From: Cladorhizidae sp. MBARI D1340-BT2
Lineage: Eukaryota; Porifera; Demospongiae; Poecilosclerida; Cladorhizidae
Assembly (NCBI GenBank): GCA_028752905.1
Contig: JAQNBH010000007.1
Span: 20,108,816-20,172,815 of the forward strand
Direction of reading: 5' to 3'
DNA length: 64,000 bases
Part shown: positions 57,182 through 64,000 of the stretch, piece by piece
Layout: the number at the start of each line of letters is the position of its first letter
Position numbering within the stretch: the stretch's first letter is position 1
Made by a program: the position numbers and the translations under genes
Notes under the pieces: model-generated
The model's database searches: none
What the model was told of the DNA's origin: nothing
What the model saw: the letters and a program-made list of their open reading frames with translations, nothing else

Positions 57182-58770
57182 ATGTCTCGACCGGGAGAAG
57201 ACCGCCGGTTGCGGAGCGATGATACACTAGAGACCCCCCGAACGTCAAGAACAAGGGAAACTGGACAGATTCATCGATCGTTGGGTGGACGGACCAAAGC
57301 TGAGAGAGTGGAAGAGCAAAGGCAGGAGGACCGGAGACATGCAGCTAAACAACAGGATAGATGGATCCAAGCGCTGGCTGAAGCCAACAGACCCCCTCTA
57401 CCTGCCCCAGTAGTAGTTCCCCCTCCCAGGCTGACCATGCAGAAGTTTGTCGAAAAGGTGGACGAAATGGGTGCTTACCTGGAAACATTCGAAATGACAG
57501 CGAAGGTTGGAGAGTGGCCTAGAGCACAATAGAGTGCCCACCTAAGAAGCTCATTGTCGGGACAAGTCTGACCGCCGTGTCGAACCTATCTGCTCTAGAC
57601 CAATTGAACTACAAAGTAGTCAAACGGACCCTCCTGGCGACTTACCACATCTCTGAAGACACTTATCGGAAGAAGACATTCGAATATCCTTTCGACTCCA
57701 GCAATTCCGAGCTCTGGTTCAGCACGTACCGACAATCTTTCACTCAATGGATTGAATCGACGGGAAAGACAGCATTTAATGCTATCTTATATGAACTGGC
57801 CTTGAGAAAATTACCTAGATGGTTAGAGGTCCAAATGAAGAATTTGCAACCAGAGACATTCGAAGACCTTGCAGAAGCTGTGTCGAGGTATCTTGGGAAC
57901 CAGCGAAGAGAAGTAGATCCGACGAGACCTGAACAAAGGGAACGTTCCAGCCCGACCTCTGGTTCAGCACGTACCGACAATCTTTCACTCAATGGATTGA
58001 ATCGACGGGCATTTAATGCTATCTTGTATGAACTGGCCTTGAGAAAATTACCTAGATGGTTAGAGGTCCAAATGAAGAATTTGCAACCGGAGACATTCGA
58101 AGACCTTGCAGAAGCTGTGTCGAGGTATCTTGGGAACCAGCGAAGAGAAGTAGATCCGACGAGACCTGAACAAAGGGAACGTTCCAGCCCGGCCCAGCAA
58201 CACACCAACAAGTCGAGACCTGCGGAAGAGAGAAGCAGTAATTGGAAAGCCGAAGACCGGAAACAGATCGAGTGTTTCAGATGTGGACGGAAGGGCCATA
58301 TCAAGAGAGATTGTCGCGTCAAGCCAAACCTTGTACGCGTACAAGAACACTTGCCCAAGTGGACAAGATCAGTCAAGGTCAATGGGAGTCCCGTCCTTGG
58401 TCTGATCGATACAGGCTGTACAAAGTCGGTTGTGCACCCCAGATGGATCAACCCAAAGGATTATTTGTCGTGGAAGATCCCCTATCACACTGCCAGCTCA
58501 AGGAAAGTGCTTTTCCCAGCCGCAAAGATCACATTGACTGTGGAAGGAAAGGACCACGACATGGCTGTTGGAGTATCAGAGCACATCACAGTGGATATGT
58601 TAATGGGACACGATGTTCCCCATTTTAAAAAAATTCTGAAGGAAGCACTAAGGGAGGAAGACTCGATTCCACCAACTCCCGACATAACCAAATCGTGTAT
58701 GGTGACAACACGTGCCCAGGAGCAAGCAAAGAGCGAGCTTGCAGCACGAGAACAGATGGAACAAGAGTGA
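57182..58770 (+). pseudogene. Gag-protease of the plus-strand Gmr1-like element
   Basis: ATG at 57,182 begins MSRPGEDRRLRSDDTLETPR, then a basic, charged helix and LTMQKFVEKVDEMGAYLETF (capsid). A TAG at 57,530-57,532 (where Trp is expected) and a 1-nt frameshift near 57,560 lead into the second frame: SALDQLNYKVVKRTLL, ELWFSTYRQSFTQWIES and FEDLAEAVSRYLGNQRREVD, with an internal tandem duplication. Then come the knuckle CFRCGRKGHIKRDC, protease GLIDTGCTKSVVHP (catalytic DTG) and HITVDMLMGHDVPHF. A TGA at 58,768-58,770 ends it, where the sister element continues. Confidence 0.85.
57712..58193 (+). repeat. Tandem duplication inside gag (245 bp + 237 bp)
   Basis: The unit starting CTCTGGTTCAGCACGTACC at 57,712 recurs at 57,957. 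The second copy lacks 8 bp (AAAGACAG) after GAATCGACGGG. 245 minus 8 is 237, a multiple of three, so the downstream frame is restored; the 18 or so codons between the junction and the deletion are read out of frame (TSGSARTDNLSLNGLNRR). Confidence 0.95.
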
Positions 58771-58843
58771 GACCAGCCAGTCACACATACATTAGACATT
58801 AGACCCGGTTGACATTGTAAGTAAAGCGGAAGATTACCCAGAA

Positions 58844-59693
58844 GTGACTTCAGATGACCAACGGATGGATTCTAGTGACATGAATCCGGAACTACTCGAG
58901 CCAAATGGGATAGGAGCAGAACAAGAACCGGATGACCCAGATCCTACACGTGACATCACGAATGAAGAGCAAAACATTTTCGAGACCATTTCAGCAGAGC
59001 AGCTGAAGCTGGAAAAACAGACGGACTCCACGTTGGAGAGGATTCGTGAAAAGGCAAGCGAGGAGAACAGCCCCTACTTTTGGAAGGATGGGATTCTGCT
59101 TCGGAAACCGTATCAGGACCAAGGGAAGGATCTTGTGGTTGTCCCGCAGTTGGCTCGGACCAAAGTGTTGCAGTTAGGGCACAACTCAATGGTGACTGGA
59201 CACTTCGGTCCAGAGAGAACATTGGAGGCGATTCGTCGGAGGATGGATTGGCCTGGCCTGGCAAGAGACGTAAGAGAATTATGTATGTCTTGTCCTGTGT
59301 GTCAGAAAGCAAAACCAGCTGTGTTAGCCAAAGCACCTTTACATACCTTACCCATTTTCACCGAGCCTTTCCAACGCATAGCGATGGACATTTTTGGCCT
59401 CTTGAAGAAGTCTAAATCCGGTAACAAATATATCTTAGTTGCCATGGATTACACCACAAAGTGGCCAGAAGCCTATGCCTTGATAAACAGCACTGCTGAA
59501 ACTGTGGTGAATTGCCTAATAGATCTGACAGCAGGGTAGGAGTTCCACAGGAGCTCTTAACAGATAATGGGACAAATTTTATGTCGAAAGTAGTTAAACA
59601 ATTTTGTGAGACTACGGGGGTACACCAGATTAGGACTTCCCCATACCACCCAGAAACGGATGGTATGGTGGAACGTTTTAATTCTACCCTTAA
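58844..59693 (+). pseudogene. Integrase of the plus-strand Gmr1-like element, interrupted
   Basis: H2C2 zinc site LGHNSMVTGHFGPERT...CMSCPVCQKAK, catalytic AMDIFGLLKKSKSGNKY, LLTDNGTNFMSK and TDGMVERFNSTL (D, D, E). A 1-nt loss near 59,535 shifts the frame between the first and second Asp. The frame is cut after FNSTL by the TTAA insertion. Confidence 0.85.
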
Positions 59694-60353
59694 CCCTCTC
59701 ACTGGCATAAGCGACTTAAGTCGCGAAAACTGATTAGTCGCGACGAAAAAATTCATAAAAAATTAACCGTTCGCGGTATAAACTTCAAAAATTGCACGAG
59801 TATGCCTAAAGCATGCCTCTAATATACCCCTGAAATACGGAATGAGGAAAGGGAAGTAAACGTGCCAGCAAACATCACTTCCGGTTCATTCCCGGTCTCG
59901 AAGAAGAAATGGCGACTCGTTTTGTAGAGACGAAGCGTTAAGACTTCCTATTTGAGGATGACTTCGGCCTATCCGAGATTGACGTTAGTGAGGAAGAGGA
60001 AGAAGGTGCCTGTGCTTACCTGGGAAGTGGCGTAGTCGACGGTGATGCTATGGCAGCTATAACAGAAGCTGTTGGCACCGACCACGAAGCAAGTTTTCAA
60101 AGTATAGGTCGCCCTACTCTGCCAAGCGAAGCTTCAGACGATAGCGATGATCATGAAGACTTCCCCCAAGGTAAGAATAGATAAGAGTTGTATAGTAAAG
60201 CCTAGTAAAGCCTAGTAACTAGCATAATAATAAGAACTATTTCTCCTTGGAAGGTAGTTTCACTCATGGACCTTGTGATAAAATCAGTTCTCATCCAATT
60301 AGAACCTTTAACTAACTGGCATGAGACACTATTTTATACGACGGCTAGATCCT
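59690..60353 (+). mobile_element. piggyBac-like DNA transposon, left part only
   Basis: It starts with TTAA then CCCTCTCACTGGCATAAG, close to the TTAA + CCYT(T/C) ends of piggyBac elements, and lies at a TTAA inside the integrase frame (the sister copy is uninterrupted here). It contains the start of an acidic transposase-like frame. The right end is not seen; the minus-strand Gmr1-like element begins at about 60,354, so the remainder may lie past the window. Confidence 0.65.
59909..60170 (+). pseudogene. N-terminal acidic part of a piggyBac-like transposase
   Basis: The ATG at 59,909 gives MATRFVETKR, then a TAA (59,939-59,941), then an open acidic stretch: DFLFEDDFGLSEIDVSEEEE, DGDAMAAITEAV, SEASDDSDDHEDFPQ. 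It ends at CAAG|GTAAGA, a donor-like site. piggyBac transposases start with such an acidic tail, but no catalytic residue is present, so assignment rests mainly on the TTAA end. Confidence 0.5.
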
Positions 60354-60608
60354 TGTCACCAGTCTCTCCTCACTAGTGATCCTCGATCCAACCCGAAATC
60401 AGCCAACTCCAGTAGTCGCTGTATCCCTCTTATTAATAGAATGGTATATATATTAATAAGATAAGCGATATACTCAATCAGCAATCATACACAGAGATTA
60501 CACAGAGATAACCATACAAGCCTAGCTTTACAGTCTATCCCTCCTTACACAAGTTCAGTTCCAGTTTCTCTTAGTGTTTTTCTCTCTCTTTAATTAAATT
60601 ACAATGTT

Positions 60609-60616
60609 CTTTTATA
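60609..60616 (-). promoter_or_regulatory. TATA box in the 3' LTR
   Basis: TATAAAAG on the minus strand, 267 bp into the LTR, just after the 18-bp array. Confidence 0.6.
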
Positions 60617-60631
60617 GCACTCAGTTTGAGG

Positions 60632-63600
60632 TCACCAGTCTCTGGTGGTTTCTTTGTCCATGGTGGTTTCTTTGTCCATGGTGGTTTCTTTGTCCATGGT
60701 GGTTTCTTTGTCCATGGTGGTTTCTTTGTCCATGGTGGTTTCTTTGTTCATGGTGGTTCCTTTGTTCATGGTGGTTCCTTTGTTCATGGTGGTTCCTTTG
60801 TTCATGGTGGTTCCTTTGTTCATGGTGGTTCCTTTGTTCATGGTGGTTCCTTTGTCAACAGTCAGGGAAGGTTTCCCTGACATTCCTCCCCCGTTAGATC
60901 GAGACCCTTGGTCTCGACTAAGGCAGTCAGCATTTGCATTTGCTGAACCAGATCTATGAGAGATCAAAAAGTCATAGGCTTGTAATGATAAAGCCCATCT
61001 AGCCAATCGACCATGGCTGTCCTTTAAGTTTGCTAAATGCAAAAGAGGGTTGTGGTCAGTCTCGATCTTGAACTTGGTACCCTCTAGGTAGACTCTGTAA
61101 TGCTTTACACCAGCAACGATCGCAAGTGCCTCCCTCTCGATGGTTGAATAATTCTGCTCCCTGGGCAATAATTTCCGCGAGCCGTACGCAATTGGATGCT
61201 CTTCTCCCTTGTCATTTATTTGGCTCAATACATAACCCAACCCCGTTGCTGAGGCGTCTGTCTGTAATATAAACTGCTTCGTCCAATCTGGAGTTGATAG
61301 AATCGGTTGATCTGTCAAAGCTTTCTTTAATGCTTGGAATGCTGTGTCACATTCCGTTGTCCAGATCACTTTGTTTTCTTTCATCTTTTTTGTTAAGTTC
61401 GTGAGGGGGCAAGCTATCGTAGCAAATGATGGAATAAATTTGCGATAGTAGCCGCAGAGTCCTAGAAATGCTCGAACGTTCTTCTTCGTCTTTGGGATCA
61501 TGTAGTTCTGCACGGCTTCGATCTTGCACGACATCGGGCGAACTTGACCATCACCAACCAGATGACCCAAATAACAACATTGACTAACCCCAAAATTACA
61601 TTTCTTTTCTTTTATGGTTAACCCCGCTGCCCTCAACCTTTCCATCACTACCCTCAAATGTTTCAAATGATCTTCCCATGAGGTACTATGGATGACTATA
61701 TCATCCAAATACGCGGAGGAAAAATCATGTAATCCTTCTAAAATAGAATTCATAAGTCTTTGAAATGTGGAAGGGGCTGACACCAAGCCAAAGGGCATTG
61801 TGAGATATTGATATTTCCCATAAGGTGTTGAAAAAGCTGTTTTTTCTCGACTCCCCTTTTCCACAGGCACTTGGTGGTATCCCTTAACTAGATCTAATGT
61901 AGTTATGAATTTGGCTCCACCTATGTTGTCAATCAGCTCTTCGATATTTGGTAGTGGATATGGGTCTGCTTTGGTCACTAAATTCAATTTGCGGTAGTCA
62001 ATACACATCCTTGTCCCCCCATCCTTTTTAGGAACTAAAACTATGGGCGCTGCCCAAGGACTGTGAGAAGATTCAATGATACCCTGATCTAAAAGAGTTT
62101 TGATCTCCGAGCGCAAAAATTCTTTCGCTGTGTGTGCTAACCTATACGAAGGCAATCGTATTGGTAGTACATCCCCTGTAGCTATCACATGCTCTATTAA
62201 GTCAGTCTTTCCTGGGGTTTCCTTGATAACATCCTTGAATTGTTGTTTCAATTGATTTAATTGTGTGTGTTGCATGTGAGAGAGAGAACGTGCCTTTGAT
62301 ACCTGGTTCAAATTGAACTGGTCGTCTAATTCTTGGTCTTCCACTAGAAAGACTGCTGGGGCTGGCGAAGTCCATAACTTCATGGTATTCACGTGAAAAG
62401 TTTTTAGTGGTTTCCCTGTTTTTCCCGTGTCCACCTGATAAGTTACCTCAGTGATCTTTCTCACAATTGGAAATGGGCCTTGCCACTCATTTAATAGTTT
62501 ATTCTGTTTTCGCGGTCGGAATACTAAAACAAATTCCCCAACCTCAAATTGTCTTTCAATAGCTTTCCTATCATGGTATCTCTTTTGAGACTGTTTCTCT
62601 TTCCTTTCTTTTTCCTGAGCCAATTCTCTCACTAGTTCAATGTTAGCTTCCATGGTTCGAATGAACTCGATAACATCAACCTCACACTCTTCTGCTTTTC
62701 CTTTCCAGAATCTAGCTAAATTCTCAAGGGGTGTTCTCATCTCCCTTCCGAATAATAGCCTGAAAGGTGAAAATCCTGTGGTCGCATGGACACTACCCCT
62801 ATAGGACCACAAAACAAAAGGTAGGCAATCATCCCATTCTACCTTTGGGTTGTTCATTAACTTCTTCAACAACCTCTTCAAAGTACTGTTGAACCGTTCC
62901 ACCATACCATCTGTTTGGGGATGGTATGGGGAGGTTCGAATCTGTTTGATTCCAGTTCTGCTACAGAACTGCTTCATCACTTTCGACATGAAATTGCTCC
63001 CGTTATCTGATAGTAGTAACTCTTGTGGTACCCCTACTCTGGCAGTTAAATCGACTAAACAATTTACTACTGTCTCAGCTGTGGTGTTTTTTAACGGAAA
63101 TGCTTCCGGCCACTTTGTGGTATAATCTATTGCCACTAGAATATACTTATTCCCAGCCTTAGTTCTTTTTAAGGGCCCAAAGATATCTAGAGCTATCCTG
63201 GAGAACGGTTCCTTGACAATAGGCAAAGGGTGTAGTGGTGCCTTAGTTACTACTGGGGCACTAGCCTTCTGGCAAATGGGGCATGACTGACAAAGTTCTT
63301 TTACATCTAAAGCAATCCCTGGCCAATCCAATCGTTGTCTAATGGCTTCCAAGGTTCTTTCACGTCCAAAATGCCCAGCCACTACTGAATTGTGAGCTAA
63401 TGTTAAGACCTTTACTCTTGCCATCTTAGGCACTATCACTAGGCTTTTCCCACCAACATGATAGGGTTCTCTCATTAGTAATCTTCCCTCCCAAAAGTAA
63501 GGACTACCCTTGCTATCAGCTTTTTTTCTCACTTTCATCAAAGTTGTGTCCTTCAGCTGCTCCTGCTGCAGTTGCTCAGGTGAGATTGCATCAATGCTCA

Positions 63601-64000
63601 TTACTTCTGTGCTCCTTGAGTCGTCCCTTGCGACCTGCAGAGGAATAGTCTCACCTACTCGTTCTATATCCTCCTCAAATTTGGACTCCACTGGTACAGC
63701 TGCCACTGGATTAGACTCTTCAGCTACATCCTCTTCCATCTCACTTCCACTTCCCTCAGAGTCAAGAGAGTGCGTGACTGGTTCCTCTTCCTGCTGTTGA
63801 AGCTGCAACTGAGTGTCGATCTGGGTTTGCACCTGTTGCTGAGCCCTTGTCACCATTGTTGACTCTGTGGTTGCAGTGGTGGTTGGAATGTTTTCTTCTT
63901 TTTTGGACTCTGTCTCCATCGCTTCCCTAATATACTTATGGAAATGGGGAACATCATGCCCCAACAAAAGGTCAGTAGTTATATGTCCTGAAACTCCTAC
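60632..64000 (-). CDS. Gmr1-like pol (protease end, integrase, RT, RNase H), open, partial
   Basis: The frame is open from the window edge (VGVSGHITTDLLLGHDVPHF at the protease end) to TGA at 60,634-60,632. Counting from the LGHDV codons (about 63,967): integrase zinc site 192-233 (LAHNSVVAGHFGRERT, CQSCPICQ), DDE at about 261 (LDIFG), 321 (SDNG) and 357 (VERF); GPF module near 497; RT LDLVKGYHQVPV and YLDD 753-756; RNase H QTDAS near 904, IEREAL and ETDHNPL. All catalytic residues are present. From about residue 1029 the frame reads into the LTR and an 18-bp repeat, giving TTMNKG/TTMDKE units. It looks potentially active, given the missing 5' half. Confidence 0.9.
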   Translation of the reverse strand, partial: VGVSGHITTDLLLGHDVPHFHKYIREAMETESKKEENIPTTTATTESTMVTRAQQQVQTQIDTQLQLQQQEEEPVTHSLDSEGSGSEMEEDVAEESNPVAAVPVESKFEEDIERVGETIPLQVARDDSRSTEVMSIDAISPEQLQQEQLKDTTLMKVRKKADSKGSPYFWEGRLLMREPYHVGGKSLVIVPKMARVKVLTLAHNSVVAGHFGRERTLEAIRQRLDWPGIALDVKELCQSCPICQKASAPVVTKAPLHPLPIVKEPFSRIALDIFGPLKRTKAGNKYILVAIDYTTKWPEAFPLKNTTAETVVNCLVDLTARVGVPQELLLSDNGSNFMSKVMKQFCSRTGIKQIRTSPYHPQTDGMVERFNSTLKRLLKKLMNNPKVEWDDCLPFVLWSYRGSVHATTGFSPFRLLFGREMRTPLENLARFWKGKAEECEVDVIEFIRTMEANIELVRELAQEKERKEKQSQKRYHDRKAIERQFEVGEFVLVFRPRKQNKLLNEWQGPFPIVRKITEVTYQVDTGKTGKPLKTFHVNTMKLWTSPAPAVFLVEDQELDDQFNLNQVSKARSLSHMQHTQLNQLKQQFKDVIKETPGKTDLIEHVIATGDVLPIRLPSYRLAHTAKEFLRSEIKTLLDQGIIESSHSPWAAPIVLVPKKDGGTRMCIDYRKLNLVTKADPYPLPNIEELIDNIGGAKFITTLDLVKGYHQVPVEKGSREKTAFSTPYGKYQYLTMPFGLVSAPSTFQRLMNSILEGLHDFSSAYLDDIVIHSTSWEDHLKHLRVVMERLRAAGLTIKEKKCNFGVSQCCYLGHLVGDGQVRPMSCKIEAVQNYMIPKTKKNVRAFLGLCGYYRKFIPSFATIACPLTNLTKKMKENKVIWTTECDTAFQALKKALTDQPILSTPDWTKQFILQTDASATGLGYVLSQINDKGEEHPIAYGSRKLLPREQNYSTIEREALAIVAGVKHYRVYLEGTKFKIETDHNPLLHLANLKDSHGRLARWALSLQAYDFLISHRSGSANANADCLSRDQGSRSNGGGMSGKPSLTVDKGTTMNKGTTMNKGTTMNKGTTMNKGTTMNKGTTMNKETTMDKETTMDKETTMDKETTMDKETTMDKETTRDW
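60645..60858 (-). repeat. 18-bp tandem array in the LTR
   Basis: Twelve units: one block of six with TTTCTTTGTCCATGG and one of six with TTCCTTTGTTCATGG (plus-strand reading). It lies in U3 between the LTR start and the TATA box, and in frame with pol. Confidence 0.95.

Larger units (their letters stand above)
56657..59693 (+). mobile_element. Gmr1-like LTR retrotransposon, decayed, interrupted by another element
   Basis: Proposed 5' LTR, primer-binding site, gag with zinc knuckle, protease, then integrase directly after protease. Integrase stops at FNSTL where a piggyBac-like element begins at a TTAA. RT and RNase H are not seen, so they would lie beyond the insertion. The protein matches the minus-strand element at 60.9-64.0 kb in the shared parts, so both belong to one family. 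Several stops and frameshifts. Confidence 0.85.
60354..60882 (-). repeat. 3' LTR of the minus-strand Gmr1-like element
   Basis: It starts TGTCAGGGAAACC right after the polypurine tract (well supported) and probably ends CTGGTGACA at 60,354 (weaker). ATCCT at 60,349-60,353 would be the target-site duplication. The start equals that of the solo LTR at 21,060 for eleven bases. Confidence 0.6.
60354..64000 (-). mobile_element. Gmr1-like LTR retrotransposon, minus strand, running off the window
   Basis: Contains the end of protease, integrase, RT and RNase H in one open frame, a polypurine tract (GGGGGAGGAA at 60,883-60,892) and a 3' LTR. Gmr1-type elements are Ty3/gypsy relatives by sequence but place integrase before RT, as Ty1/copia does; that order is seen here. 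The 5' part (LTR, gag, most of protease) lies past 64,000. Confidence 0.9.

Noticed and set aside
60290..60345. Right end of the piggyBac-like element (TTTAACTAACTGGCATGAG)
   Set aside because: It resembles the left end but in direct, not inverted, orientation and lacks TTAA directly at the boundary; likely chance.

Overview
This is nuclear DNA from an animal. The AT-rich, intron-bearing host sequence is packed with retrotransposons (LINE-like, Ty3/gypsy, Gmr1-like), cut-and-paste transposons (hAT, piggyBac-like and a family carrying a DNC(x)G(x)NKN motif), foldback elements, microsatellites and minisatellites. The mix of secreted EGF-like/VWA genes and RLE-type LINEs with a YLDD active site looks like an early-branching marine metazoan, a sponge first and a cnidarian second. 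That placement is inference from protein style; no rRNA or mitochondrial marker is present.

Layout. 0.6-2.8 kb: a 5'-truncated LINE relic with a TTTA-repeat tail. 3.0-4.3 kb and 6.6-8.3 kb: two sets of small plus-strand host exons with matching GT-AG sites and phases, products unknown. 8.9-11.2 kb: a second LINE relic cut off by a trinucleotide tract. 12.45-15.45 kb: a complete hAT element with both ends, an almost perfect 8-bp target duplication and a nearly readable transposase. 15.5-20.5 kb: no gene seen, only hairpins and foldbacks.

20.5-32.9 kb: a tandem segmental duplication of the 3' end of a VWA-domain gene. Copy A (20.5-29.0 kb) later received a solo LTR (21.06-21.66 kb) and a 4.4-kb Ty3/gypsy element (23.85-28.28 kb). 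Copy B (29.4-32.9 kb) keeps both empty target sites, so both insertions can be placed to the base.

31.2-53.3 kb, minus strand: the main host gene. I traced it from a TATA box and signal-peptide exon at 53.3 kb through two short cysteine-bearing exons, a row of EGF-like exons (some recently amplified together with their introns and a gypsy fragment), a VWA exon at 32.4-33.0 kb and short C-terminal exons. Every junction from exon 1 to exon 14 is phase 1. Its third intron is almost wholly a 6.6-kb terminal-inverted-repeat element (45.03-51.62 kb) that carries a decayed transposase and three higher-order copies of a compound minisatellite. A 520-bp homopyrimidine tract sits beside the acceptor of exon 2.

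54.3-56.6 kb: microsatellite and unassigned sequence. 56.7-64.0 kb: a nest of mobile elements. A decayed plus-strand Gmr1-like element is broken at a TTAA by a piggyBac-like element, which seems in turn to be interrupted by a minus-strand Gmr1-like element. That last element has an open frame of more than 1,100 codons with integrase before reverse transcriptase, and runs off the window end.
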